Origin: Synergistaceae bacterium
GTDB taxonomy: Bacteria; Synergistota; Synergistia; Synergistales; Aminobacteriaceae
Assembly: GCA_031280635.1 (NCBI GenBank)
Contig: JAITGK010000086.1
Span: 1 to 43,688, forward strand
Length of the DNA stretch: 43,688 bases
Reading direction: 5' to 3'
The position numbers were made by a program, and so were the translations under genes. Positions 1 to 8,656 of this stretch are shown here, one piece after another; within the stretch, counting starts at the first letter, position 1; every line of letters begins with the position of its first letter. The notes under the pieces are model-generated. The model saw only the letters and a list, made by a program, of their open reading frames with translations. It was not told where the DNA came from and made no database searches.

Positions 1-480
1 ATCTTACGCGTTTTAGCGTTGATGATTATTTGCGTTTTCAGCGTGTGCCGTTTCTTCTTTCCCGAATAATATTTGCGCTGATTACGTTTAGGCCGCTCTA
101 TTGGACTTTCTGTCACATCCACTATGATTACCTCAAGGTCTTCGCCTGTTAAAAGTGTTTTTTTTCCGGCAGTCCGAATCTGCCGCTTTTTATCAATACA
201 TTTTCAACCCAAACCGTTATATCGTGAGCGGTACTTTCCGCTGCTCCGAACCCGGCCGCAAGGGATAGGAAGGTGACATATTCCCGCCAATATTTACACG
301 CCGGTAAAAGCATGTCCGCAGCGTCCAGTTTGGCGTGCCTCCCGCGCCGCTTGTGTTTCGCTGCGTATGCCTTGCGCTACCGGCCGTCACCTTCATCGCC
401 GTCTTCGTGTACCCATACAGCCTGCGAAACTGCACATCTATATCGGCACATTTAAACATTACTTTAATTCCCGAAGAGGT
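1..480 (-). pseudogene. IS5-family transposase remnant, frameshifted, cut by window edge
   Basis: The minus strand carries pieces of a DDE transposase of the IS5 superfamily in more than one frame. An N-terminal piece begins with ATG at 459 (MFKCADIDVQ). A middle piece reads KLDAADMLLPACKYWREY and LAAGFGAAESTAHDITVW. A downstream piece reads VIIVDVTESPIERPKRNQ followed by a basic KYYSGKKKRHTLKTQ block, which is the conserved second-Asp region of this family. At least one frame change lies between the N-terminal and middle pieces. Another lies at a run of eight A (minus strand, near 158-165), where the middle frame runs into a stop. The 3' half lies outside the window. The element's upstream end (GACCTCTTCGGGAATTAAAG, around 461-480) abuts the truncated Thg1 gene. 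I infer an inactive insertion, although the A-run could be a programmed slip site. Confidence 0.8.
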
Positions 481-945
481 CTAATGAGCGTTCAGTGCGT
501 TCCGAGCCGTGTCCTCACTTCGCCAGCGGAAGTAATCGACGACAAGTCCTTCGTTAGGAAGCTCGGAAATCCTGCAATCGAAACAGGCCAGGCCGTCAAG
601 CAACAGGGAAAACTTCGCGCTGGCCTCGCCTGCCAAAATTGAGTTGAACTTTCGCGTCTTCCTTTTGAAGGCGCTCTCTCCCGCATCGAAAAGGAGCGAT
701 ATTTCGTCGCTTTCCGTGAATCCATAGAGTACCTTAAAACCGCATTCCATAAGGTGTTTGGTGGTCTCCGTCATCATGTCCCTGAAGCGCGTGTCGAAGG
801 GGGCTTCGAACTTGTGTGTCTTCTTCGTGAGGCAGGTGAAATTTCTGCCGTCTATCCGCGCGACGATAAATATTTCCGGCGGGACGACACGGTCCTGCGA
901 CGTTTCGTACACGCGCATTCTCTTATCGAGGTCGTCGAACTTCAT
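481..945 (-). pseudogene. Thg1-like tRNA(His) guanylyltransferase / 3'-5' RNA polymerase, C-terminally truncated by IS
   Basis: The 154-residue reading frame matches the N-terminal catalytic half of the Thg1/TLP family, which adds nucleotides to RNA 5' ends in the 3'-5' direction (tRNA-His G-1 addition in eukaryotes, 5'-end repair in bacterial TLPs). Visible hallmarks are VARIDGRNFT with the first metal-binding Asp (about residue 31) and GFTESDEISLLF with the second carboxylate pair (about residues 76-84). WRSEDTARNALNAH then matches the conserved region just before the C-terminal part. The frame stops immediately after this at a TAG made at the junction with the IS5 element, so roughly the last 80-100 residues of a normal ~240-residue protein are missing. 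Its ATG overlaps the stop of the upstream kinase-like fragment (ATGA), indicating former translational coupling. The remainder of the gene may lie beyond the left window edge. Confidence 0.85.
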
Positions 946-1195
946 TCAAGATAATCCTCCGCAACGAATTCAAAATCGGGAGTCATGCGAACGCAGCGCA
1001 GCGCGTCGAAGCCCTCCCCGTACTTTGGCAGCTCTAGTTTTTTGTAAACAGCGGCAACACCGGCGGTGGGTATTCGCTCTCCATTGTAAAACTCGCTCTT
1101 GCCAACAGCCTGTATCCCGACTTGTCAGCGGATTTTTGTTGGGGAAGCGTTAGAGCGTTTGAGAAAAGCCACGTTTTCCGTTCCCCTTGGCCGGT
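942..1195 (-). pseudogene. C-terminal stub of a probable polynucleotide-kinase-type P-loop ATPase
   Basis: This minus-strand frame is open from about 1195 to a TGA at 942-944 and has no ATG. Its end reads RIPTAGVAAVYKKLELPKY followed by GEGFDALRCVR. This resembles the tail of AAA_33/PNK-like kinases, where 'P.e.i..my..le.P...EGFd.v' is typical. The P-loop N-terminus is absent: only about 45 bases separate the fragment from the end of the next gene upstream. The stop codon overlaps the Thg1-like start by ATGA, so the two were once one operon. Kinase plus Thg1 fits an RNA-repair function. The family assignment rests on a short pattern recalled by eye and is tentative; that the stretch was once coding is better supported by the overlap. 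Confidence 0.5.
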
Positions 1196-1240
1196 TTACA
1201 AGCGGCTAAGCCAAAGGGAGCGAACAATCAAAACAGATGA

Positions 1241-3742
1241 CTATTGGTTATGAACGGTGACGCTCAGGCCATTTCGCGAAGCCATCGCGGCCGCGTAGTC
1301 GGCGTATTCGCTGAACATCCTACCCCGCACTTCTTGCGCGAGAGCGAGCACTTCCTCGTCGTCGGGTGCCAGTCCCAAGGCACTCTCCACGTAGCCGCGG
1401 GCGAGGTCGTAGTTAGGGATGTGACACAGATCCTTCGATGAAAAGATGCGCGCCCCGTCCTTGAGAAACGCCAAGGCTGCCTCTCGCGGAAGCCCGAATA
1501 TGCCGATGCTTTTCTGTTCCATCCGCGAGGCGAAAACCGTGGCCTCGGCGTTGCGGCCCTCCCGTTCGAGGGCCAGGGCCAGCTTCCAGTCGATCCGGTC
1601 GTCCCAAAAGTACCACCATTTATGGTCCGCTCTGGCGAGCAGGTTGTCTAGGAGGACGTAGGTGTCCAACAGCTCGTCCTTGTCCTCGATCTCGGCCAGG
1701 CGCTTCAACTGCTCTATGGCCTCTATGGGCTTGAGTTCCTTCTCCAATGGGTTCAAGTCCTGAACTCTCCCGTAAGGAGGGAAAAACGGCAGGCTCTCGA
1801 TGGAATAGCCCTCATCCCAAAGCGTGTTGACCTTTTCCACGGCGACGGCGACGTAACGCAGCCAGGTCTCCATAAAATCCAAAGCATTGCGGTGTCCCAA
1901 GACGAACTCCGCGTGTATCCTCTGCCACTCCTGCACGGAGGCGACGTCGTCCAAGGCCTTCACTTGGGCCAAAGCCGCCGCGCCCAAGGTTACTTGGCTC
2001 TGGTTGATGAACTCCAGCACGGGGTTGGCGCGGTGCACCCCGTCCAAAATGTCGCCCGCTTTCCCCCCGATCTTCATACGCTGAGACGGAGCCAGTGCCG
2101 GCGCGCCCACGCGCTCAATAAGCTCGTCCACCCCGTCCAGCTTCTTGCGCGTGTCGCGGATATACTCCATGCCCTCTTCTATGTTTTTCAGGACGCGCCG
2201 GGCGGACTCCGCCCGCTGCTCCGGGGTTTTCGCCGCGGCAGCCACGAGGCCCGCGGGGGTTTGGGTAAAGGGCTTGACGCCCTCCACGTGGGTAGCCATC
2301 CACTCCGTCAGTGGAACGACGGTTGTTCCCTGGATCAGCGCGCCGCCCTCCGTGCAGTCGAACACCGGCATCCCCAGCAAGGGAACGAAACGCTCCAAAA
2401 GCCGCAGGAACAGGAACCATATCGAGTGGGTCAGCACCATTCCACCCAAAGCGCCGGGCACGGTGAAATGGCGCTTCCAATCGCCTTCTTTGCTCTCCCC
2501 TTGTATCGCCGCCAGTGAGACCGTGGATTCGGCGTGGGTCCGCCGAGCCTCCCCGAACGCCAAATCCTGTCCCATCAGGGCCAGGGACGACGCACCCATG
2601 ATCGCGGCCAGCCATACCCCCATGTGGGCCACGGAAAGGCCGGAGTAGAAGATATCCCCCTCAAGCACCTTGCCCACCAGCCAGATATCCGAGGGAACGT
2701 CCCCTTTCCCGACGACGATCTTCGGGCCCGGCCACTTTCCGGCGATCTCCGGTACGCAGACGGCCTGGGAGACCAGCAGGATTTTCTTCGTTTCCTCCGG
2801 ATACCGGATCCACGTTTTTTCCAGATATTCGTAAATCGGCCTGCCGCGCTCCAAGGCCACCGAGATGTGCGGAATGATCCCCAGCCCCAGGAGCTTGTAC
2901 ATCACCGTGTCCGCACAGATGATGACGGCGCGGTCAGCGTTTTCCCTCAGCAGGTGCACGTTTTTATCCAGGGATGGCCCCGATGCCACCCAGATAAAGG
3001 GGCGTCCCTTGTAGGCAGCGGAGATCGTTGACAGGGAGGGCGCGAAGACGATCCACGGCGCCGACAGCGCGATCTGCCGGAAGCCCAGCAGGGTGTCCTC
3101 CGCGGAGTTGCCCAGTTCTTGCAGCTTGGTGACGACGCGCTCGCGCAGGGCTTTTTGCAACAGGGCCATCTGAGTCTGAAAGGCCTCGGCCTCACCAGGA
3201 TGCACCCATAACCGAGCTTGGGAGGCGATGTAGGTCCCAAGGGATATAACGTTAACCTCCAACGCTTCCTCAATAGCTACTTCCTGCGGGTTCGTTGCGA
3301 AGGAGATGCGGCACCCCGTTGGCGCCGCCGCGTAGACGTTCGTCGTGTGCAGCAGGCAGGCCAGGAGTGCGAGGTTGGGCTCCAGCACCACCACACCCAG
3401 CGTTCCCTTCGGCAGGTCGCGCAGCATGCGGAACAGCCACGAGGATACCCCCACGCCGTAGATGAAAAAGAGCGGTACCTTTTTCTCCTCGTCCTTGCGC
3501 CATGGGCGTTCCGGGAGTCCGTTTGGCTGAAAAAAGGGCTCCAAAACGTTGGAATCCTCGGAGGGAAAGTCGCTGATCCACGTGCCGGCGGGCGTTTCCG
3601 TCTTCTCGTGCCTGAACGTCCGGCCGTGGAACGTCACCCAGTTCTCCAGCTCAGCGGCGAGTCGTGGCTGCAAACGCTGCAGTTCCTTTATGTTGGTGTT
3701 CCAGACAGACAAGTTTTTAGGGTCAAGCGCAACGGTTGTCAT
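1241..3742 (-). CDS. Maf-type motility accessory factor (flagellin glycosyltransferase, DUF115/MptE-like)
   Basis: This is an 833-residue protein of the motility-associated-factor family, whose members transfer nonulosonic acids (pseudaminic or legionaminic type) to flagellin in the cytoplasm before export. The diagnostic DUF115 (MptE-like) core is visible at about residues 245-310: [13 protein letters not shown], then [18 protein letters not shown] and [10 protein letters not shown], a Rossmann-like nucleotide-sugar binding fold. A second conserved stretch, [13 protein letters not shown], follows. The C-terminal third is helical and probably mediates substrate recognition. It is the last gene of the flagellar operon, and its ATG overlaps the csrA stop as ATGA, so translation is coupled. 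The nucleotide-sugar dehydratase at 25787 could feed the same glycan pathway, but this is inference. I saw no signal peptide. Confidence 0.88.
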   Translation of the reverse strand: MTTVALDPKNLSVWNTNIKELQRLQPRLAAELENWVTFHGRTFRHEKTETPAGTWISDFPSEDSNVLEPFFQPNGLPERPWRKDEEKKVPLFFIYGVGVSSWLFRMLRDLPKGTLGVVVLEPNLALLACLLHTTNVYAAAPTGCRISFATNPQEVAIEEALEVNVISLGTYIASQARLWVHPGEAEAFQTQMALLQKALRERVVTKLQELGNSAEDTLLGFRQIALSAPWIVFAPSLSTISAAYKGRPFIWVASGPSLDKNVHLLRENADRAVIICADTVMYKLLGLGIIPHISVALERGRPIYEYLEKTWIRYPEETKKILLVSQAVCVPEIAGKWPGPKIVVGKGDVPSDIWLVGKVLEGDIFYSGLSVAHMGVWLAAIMGASSLALMGQDLAFGEARRTHAESTVSLAAIQGESKEGDWKRHFTVPGALGGMVLTHSIWFLFLRLLERFVPLLGMPVFDCTEGGALIQGTTVVPLTEWMATHVEGVKPFTQTPAGLVAAAAKTPEQRAESARRVLKNIEEGMEYIRDTRKKLDGVDELIERVGAPALAPSQRMKIGGKAGDILDGVHRANPVLEFINQSQVTLGAAALAQVKALDDVASVQEWQRIHAEFVLGHRNALDFMETWLRYVAVAVEKVNTLWDEGYSIESLPFFPPYGRVQDLNPLEKELKPIEAIEQLKRLAEIEDKDELLDTYVLLDNLLARADHKWWYFWDDRIDWKLALALEREGRNAEATVFASRMEQKSIGIFGLPREAALAFLKDGARIFSSKDLCHIPNYDLARGYVESALGLAPDDEEVLALAQEVRGRMFSEYADYAAAMASRNGLSVTVHNQ

Positions 3743-4044
3743 TGATTTTTCCCCTGTTCTCCCTGTTTTTTCGGGCGCACCGTCTTAAGTTTGGGGAGCT
3801 TCGAGAAAGCCGAGACGGGAAGCTGGGGCGTGGACACCGCCGTTTTCGCGGTCTGCCGGGCCGCTCTTGCCGCTTTCCGGTTTTCCTCCACAATGGCATC
3901 CCAAAGCTCCTTGCGCCAAATTTGTGTTTTCTGCGGGGCGTTGATGCCCAGACGCACCACGTCTCCCCGCACGTCGATAATGGTGACTTCGATGTCCTCG
4001 CCGATCTGTATGGACTCGTTGACGCGGCGGCTGAGGACCAACAT
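3739..4044 (-). CDS. csrA: CsrA translational regulator with C-terminal extension
   Basis: This is an RNA-binding post-transcriptional regulator that binds GGA motifs in leaders, classically of flagellin mRNA, and is sequestered by FliW. Residues 1-60 are canonical: [15 protein letters not shown], then [18 protein letters not shown] and the IWRKEL stretch containing the RNA-binding Arg. At the position usually occupied by His this copy has Trp (QIWR). Typical CsrA is 60-75 residues; this one is 101, with an added basic, Ala/Lys-rich tail ending [11 protein letters not shown]. The start ATG directly follows the fliW TAG, and the stop overlaps the maf start. FliW-CsrA adjacency is the standard partner-switch arrangement. 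Confidence 0.95.
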   Translation of the reverse strand: MLVLSRRVNESIQIGEDIEVTIIDVRGDVVRLGINAPQKTQIWRKELWDAIVEENRKAARAARQTAKTAVSTPQLPVSAFSKLPKLKTVRPKKQGEQGKNQ

Positions 4045-4530
4045 CTACGCTTCCCCCGCCAGTTCCGCCAACGCCGCTGTCTTCATCGCATCCCGCACGT
4101 TCTCCGGGAAAACGACGTGGTGAATAGAGTATTCCTCGTTTAAAACAATGACCTGCACGGCCCTGCGGCTCTTCAGGTTCACGAGGATCGGCGCGCGGAG
4201 GTTAGCCGTCATATCCCACGGTGCGGCTTCCGGAATAGACACCACGATCAAAAGCGCCAAGTCGCTGGGGTCCTTGGAACCCACCAAATCCAGCTCGTCC
4301 TCCGGTATTTTGGCGTTGTAGTCCGACATCACCGCGTCCGGCGTCGTCACGGGCAGAGCCAGCTCACTGTCCTCCACGTTTTGGAGCCACTTGATGGCGT
4401 TCTCCTCCTCGCCCGCCAAAACCCAGCTGTGATTGTCCTCAAAGGCCGGCAGCCCTCGCGGAAAAACAAGAACATCTTCTTCTGTATATGAAATATTGCC
4501 GAAACGCGAACTCGCCACTGTTTGAACCAT
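4045..4530 (-). CDS. fliW: FliW flagellar assembly factor, CsrA antagonist
   Basis: The 161-residue protein matches FliW. Its start SRFGNISYTEEDVLVFPRG carries the family's 'F....i.f..Gl.gFe' pattern, followed by LPAFEDNHSWVL, a conserved LALPVTTPD segment and a C-terminal half with VNLKSRRAVQVIVLNEEYS. FliW binds flagellin and CsrA alternately, coupling flagellin synthesis to export. The gene sits between flgL and csrA. There is a GAGG ribosome site 6 bases before the ATG, and the stop codon touches the csrA start. Length and gene order are both normal for the family. Confidence 0.95.
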   Translation of the reverse strand: MVQTVASSRFGNISYTEEDVLVFPRGLPAFEDNHSWVLAGEEENAIKWLQNVEDSELALPVTTPDAVMSDYNAKIPEDELDLVGSKDPSDLALLIVVSIPEAAPWDMTANLRAPILVNLKSRRAVQVIVLNEEYSIHHVVFPENVRDAMKTAALAELAGEA

Positions 4531-4542
4531 ATCGGCCTCGTA

Positions 4543-7500
4543 TCAGCGCAGGTAGTTGAGCAGCGTTGGCTGGACGATGTAGGAAATGACGCCCAGGCTT
4601 GCTTGATAGACGGTCTGAGCCATCATCAGCTGTGTGGTGAGTTCATCGATTTCGGGAACGAACAGCCTGTCGTGAGTCTCCGTCATGGAGATACCGTCAA
4701 GCTCCATCCGCGATCTGTTGCTCTCGTAACGGATCTGCAGGGCTCCGCTGGCGGATATGAACTTCAGCACGTTGTCCATGAAGGCGTCGATCTTGGGCAG
4801 CAGCTTATCCGATAAACCGTCGCGGTTCTCCGCCCGGACTGCAGCGGCAATGTCGTCCAGCACCCCGAAGAAGTTCTGCCGCGTCTGGTTCGCCCCGCTG
4901 CGCGTCACCACGTTCTGGGTGTAAATGCCCGGCGCTGCGCGGACATAACCCGGCGTGTTCGAGCCCTGCAGGTCGTACCCGCCCCGGTAGGGAGTGGATG
5001 AAGTTCCCGTTCCAAGGAAATCACCCGTTATATCCACAATGTTTGGAGGAACACTGGTGTCCGGCCCCCAAGCTTCTGCCTCTATCGAATATCCCCGTGG
5101 GGACCAGAGCACCAAACATCCGTCCTTGTTCAACTCGGCCCTCACGTCGTAGTCCTGCATCCGCGCGTTGATGGCGGCCACCAGGTCCGCCGCGTCCATG
5201 TTCCCGTTGCCGTTGATGTCGCGCATGGCCGTGAGGTCTATCGTGTGGGTGTAGCCCGCCACGGTTATGCTGAAAGTACTTGGAGGCGTGGCGCCGACGG
5301 CGGTTTGCCAATAATTGGGGTCAGCGGGATCGTCGAGTTTAAGGCTTCCCTGTATGCTGGTGTTGAGCAGCAGTTGATTTTGTGCCACCGTGCCCGCCGC
5401 GTCGATGACGTTCACAGCGGAGCCGTCCTTGGCGGCGATGGAGATAACCGGGTCGTTGCCGCCCAGGTAGCCCACGTTGCCCATGTTTTGGTCGAAGTAG
5501 TTGACGTAGAGCCAGTCTCCGGCCTGGGATCGCAGGCGATCCATGATGCTCTTCACCGTGTCGTTCGGTCCCACGTCGATCTCGACGCTGTGCCCCAGCG
5601 TCTCAAAGCGGATCGTTCCCGTGCTATTGACGATATCGTCGTCGTCCATAGCCGGAACGCTGGTTACACCGCCGTGAATGCCCATCTGGGCGGCGATGCC
5701 CGCCGTGTAGGAGTCGCTCCAGCTGGGGTCGAGAATAGGCAGGTCCACCACCTCGAAGGGCTCTCCCGTCACCGCCGCCAGGGACGCGGAGTTCGGCAGC
5801 GGCTGCCCGGTAACGTCGTCCACGGGAATGACGACCTTCATGATCTCGTAGCCTGCCTGCTCGTTGACCTGCTTGGCGATCTGCTCCATCACCTTCACCC
5901 GGTCGGCAAAGTGCGTGTTCGGGTCGTAGCCAGGCAGAGCAGGGTTGGGCTGATAGGCAGGGTTGAGAGTCCCCGCGTCCTTGCGCGTCAGGCGGATGTC
6001 GTAGGTCTTGCCGCAGGTCATTTGTACCCGAACCATCGCGGCCAGGTTATCGTCAAGGCAGGGCGCTGAGGGAAAGCGGATTTCGTCCAAACCCGTCTTG
6101 TCGTCCGTGCGCAGGGCCGTAGAAAGCCCCACGGTCTCCGCGTAACGCGATGCGTTCATGTCCATGATCGCCACGGGGGAGCCGTCCTTACTGCGGATAA
6201 CGAGACGGCTGGTGGCGGGTTCCTCGTTGGCGCTGGTACCCAGGCCGGTCTCGTAGTCGTCCATGTTGGACGACCCCGGTGTTCGGGAGGGGTCCACCGT
6301 GACCTCCAGCCAGCCCACCCCGGCGTTCCTCAGGCGCTCGGCCAGCTGTTCCATGGTGTACTCGCCGGGGTTCAGCGTAATCTCTGTCACGTGGGAGCCG
6401 CTGACAACCCGCCAATGCAGGGGATCGCCCGTGTAGGTACCTGAACCAGGGGGTGTTTCCGTTCCCACTTTCAGCACCTCGCCCGCCTTGTACTCGCGGC
6501 TCGTCAGGGCCGTTTCCATGCCCAGATAGTCGAACACGTCGATGTGACTGTGGTCCACGGGGCGGGTCTGCTCCTTGGAGCCCACGATACCCTGTTCCAG
6601 CGTCGAGGCCGGCGCCACGGAGTGGGAATAATCGAACAAGGACATGGCCATGCCCTCGCCCCAGATAGTAAAAGAGGGGTAGTGCTGTTTTTCCTGGGCC
6701 GCGTTCACCGCCAAGGGGTCGGAAGGCGCGTCGCCCGTGCGCTGCGCGGCAACCACCAGCTGGGTACCGTCCGCCGACGTGCGGGCGTAAAGCCCCTCGA
6801 TGGCGTTGAGGCGCTCGGCGATTTCCGTTATTCCGTCTCCCTCGTTGACGAAAACCCTCATGGGAAGGGCCTCACCCAGCTTCACCGTCAAGGAGCTGAA
6901 GGTGCTCTTTAATGGCGGCATCCCGCCCGCATAGCCGAAAAGCTGCATCGTTCCGCCGGAGGTGTACGGCGCTGTTGTGTCGTCCTGGACCTCGACCTGA
7001 CCCAGCGTGGACTGCAGCACCAAGCGGCCCGCCACTAGAGAGGCGAAGGGTTCGTCCCCCGCTCCGGTGGGCATTTTGGCGTTGATGGCGTTTACCAACT
7101 CATTGATGTTTCTGTAGTCGTCCAGTTCGAAGGTCTCCGAGGGATGCCCCGCTATCGTGATGCTGATGGCCTTGTTCAAGCTGTCGCCCCGCCAGCCCAG
7201 CACGTTGGTCGTGCCCATCAGGCCGCTGTGCCTGGGAGGCTCGCTCACCTTTATCCCTCCCGTCACCGCGTCCAGCCCCGTGCCGTCAACCTGGATTTTG
7301 CTGCCAGGAGGAGAAGTGAAGACGATTTTACCGTTCCACGCGCTGGCCGTGACGCCAGCCGGAAGGTTCCCTGACATGTTCATCCAGGCGGCCAAATCGT
7401 CAACGGTTGGGTCCGGTGGGAAATATGAGGATAAAAAGCTGTTTAAATTCATGGCCGTCCCCGCCGTCCCGTCGAGGTACACGGTCAAAGCCTTTCCTGC

Positions 7501-8547
7501 CATGGCCCCGAAATTCGGCTCGGTGGAACCGACCAACCAAGTTTCATTCCAGTCATTGGATGAAAAAAAAGCGCTGTCCATCTTCAAGCCCGCTATCGAC
7601 TGGGGCAGGGGGAGATAATCGGTGTCAGGCCAGTCGGTTATGGAGATCGGCTCGCCCGTGTTGCTTTTGAATACCAGGCGCTGCTGGTTAGAGTTGTAGT
7701 CCTTCTCCACGGTGGCCGTGACCAGCATGTCCGCGCCCTGCTCCTTCAAGGCGCGGTTGACCAGCGTGGACAGGTCGTCCAGAGAGATGCCCGTGAGTTC
7801 ATCCGGGTCACGGAACTGGTTGTAGTCCGTGGGCTTCTCGGTTCCCGTGGCCACCTCGTCGAGCCACTGCTCCGGGATGTAAACCGGAAGGGTGCGGCTG
7901 CCCACCATGATCTGCACCTTTTCCTCGCGCCCCGTCCACTTCCAGTCAAGGGGCACGTAGTGGCTGCACACGAAGTAGCTCTGGTTGTCTTTGGGCACGA
8001 TGTCCGCTCCCGTGAAGGAAACGTCGCCCAAAAGCCCTTCTTCTATCTCGTAACGGATGCGCTCGTTGGAGCCCACGTAACGGATCTGTCCGCTGGGGTC
8101 CATCACGAAGGGGGGATGCGTGGTATCTGCCCCACCGAAGATGTACTTCCCAGCGGCCTTCTTGTTGAGCGTGTCGAGAATTTGCTGTTTCATAGCTTCG
8201 ATCTCGGTGGCGATGGCCTCGACTTCTGAGGGCCCCAACGTCCCGTTCCCCGCCTGTATAACCAGCTTCCTGATTTCCTCCACGCTGTCTACCACCGTCT
8301 GCATCGCGGTCTCCGAGAGTTTCAGCATGGTGATGGAGTCTTCCTGGTTGGTGATGTAGCGCGAGTTGGAAGCTATGGAAGACTGAAGAGAAAGCGCGCG
8401 GGCGATCTCCGCTGGACTGTCTGAAAGTTTGGAAAATTTTCTGCCCGTGGACATCTGCTGTTCCAGGTCCAGGAGCTTTTGCATGTTGCTTTGCAGAGAC
8501 CCCGTCAGGGAGTTGTACATCATCGAGGTCGTAACCCGATAAGCCAT
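4543..8547 (-). CDS. flgL: FlgL hook-filament junction protein, giant form (1334 aa)
   Basis: The N-terminus is classic FlgL/flagellin D0-D1: MAYRVTTSMMYNSLTGSLQ, STGRKFSKLSDSPAEIARAL and a helical region to about residue 145 ending AAGKYIFGGADT. The C-terminus (about 1225-1334) restores the second D0-D1 helix with DELTTQLMMAQTVYQASLGV. FlgL is usually about 300 residues; this protein has about 1000 extra residues inserted between the two conserved ends. The insert contains several flagellin-IN-like units (for example LVNAINAKM, LAERLNAIEG, LVAAINARMQ) and a DINGNGNMDAADL loop at about 1110-1122 that resembles an EF-hand/dockerin calcium loop. It should form a large surface-exposed domain on the junction ring. 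GGAGA lies upstream of the ATG. It is co-oriented after flgK with a 109-base gap containing GC-rich hairpins. Confidence 0.93.
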   Translation of the reverse strand: MAYRVTTSMMYNSLTGSLQSNMQKLLDLEQQMSTGRKFSKLSDSPAEIARALSLQSSIASNSRYITNQEDSITMLKLSETAMQTVVDSVEEIRKLVIQAGNGTLGPSEVEAIATEIEAMKQQILDTLNKKAAGKYIFGGADTTHPPFVMDPSGQIRYVGSNERIRYEIEEGLLGDVSFTGADIVPKDNQSYFVCSHYVPLDWKWTGREEKVQIMVGSRTLPVYIPEQWLDEVATGTEKPTDYNQFRDPDELTGISLDDLSTLVNRALKEQGADMLVTATVEKDYNSNQQRLVFKSNTGEPISITDWPDTDYLPLPQSIAGLKMDSAFFSSNDWNETWLVGSTEPNFGAMAGKALTVYLDGTAGTAMNLNSFLSSYFPPDPTVDDLAAWMNMSGNLPAGVTASAWNGKIVFTSPPGSKIQVDGTGLDAVTGGIKVSEPPRHSGLMGTTNVLGWRGDSLNKAISITIAGHPSETFELDDYRNINELVNAINAKMPTGAGDEPFASLVAGRLVLQSTLGQVEVQDDTTAPYTSGGTMQLFGYAGGMPPLKSTFSSLTVKLGEALPMRVFVNEGDGITEIAERLNAIEGLYARTSADGTQLVVAAQRTGDAPSDPLAVNAAQEKQHYPSFTIWGEGMAMSLFDYSHSVAPASTLEQGIVGSKEQTRPVDHSHIDVFDYLGMETALTSREYKAGEVLKVGTETPPGSGTYTGDPLHWRVVSGSHVTEITLNPGEYTMEQLAERLRNAGVGWLEVTVDPSRTPGSSNMDDYETGLGTSANEEPATSRLVIRSKDGSPVAIMDMNASRYAETVGLSTALRTDDKTGLDEIRFPSAPCLDDNLAAMVRVQMTCGKTYDIRLTRKDAGTLNPAYQPNPALPGYDPNTHFADRVKVMEQIAKQVNEQAGYEIMKVVIPVDDVTGQPLPNSASLAAVTGEPFEVVDLPILDPSWSDSYTAGIAAQMGIHGGVTSVPAMDDDDIVNSTGTIRFETLGHSVEIDVGPNDTVKSIMDRLRSQAGDWLYVNYFDQNMGNVGYLGGNDPVISIAAKDGSAVNVIDAAGTVAQNQLLLNTSIQGSLKLDDPADPNYWQTAVGATPPSTFSITVAGYTHTIDLTAMRDINGNGNMDAADLVAAINARMQDYDVRAELNKDGCLVLWSPRGYSIEAEAWGPDTSVPPNIVDITGDFLGTGTSSTPYRGGYDLQGSNTPGYVRAAPGIYTQNVVTRSGANQTRQNFFGVLDDIAAAVRAENRDGLSDKLLPKIDAFMDNVLKFISASGALQIRYESNRSRMELDGISMTETHDRLFVPEIDELTTQLMMAQTVYQASLGVISYIVQPTLLNYLR

Positions 8548-8624
8548 GAATTTATCTCCTTTCCTAACTGAGGCGTCTCCCCGACCAACGGGAGGGCCCG
8601 TACAATTGCCTTTCCAGCGCGCGA

Positions 8625-8656
8625 AGCGCTATCGGGTCAAGGGGCTCCGCCCCTTG
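8625..8656. repeat. GC-rich palindrome in flgK-flgL gap
   Basis: The gap holds two adjacent dyads: AGCGCGCGAAGCGCT, and an AAGGGGCTCCGCCCCTT stem right after the flgK stop. There is no U-run, so this is unlikely to be a terminator; an intercistronic stabiliser or processing hairpin is more plausible. The GGGGCTcxGCCCC core also occurs in the gaps near 25720 and 32440. Confidence 0.5.

Noticed and set aside
1152-1170. GAGCGTTTGAGAAAA near the kinase stub as another IS5 end
   Set aside because: It resembles the GAGCGTGTTTTAAAA ends but has several mismatches, and no transposase sequence lies next to it.
1892-2518. 208-codon plus-strand frame opposite the maf gene
   Set aside because: Shadow of the DUF115 protein; His/Gln/Arg-rich composition typical of antisense.
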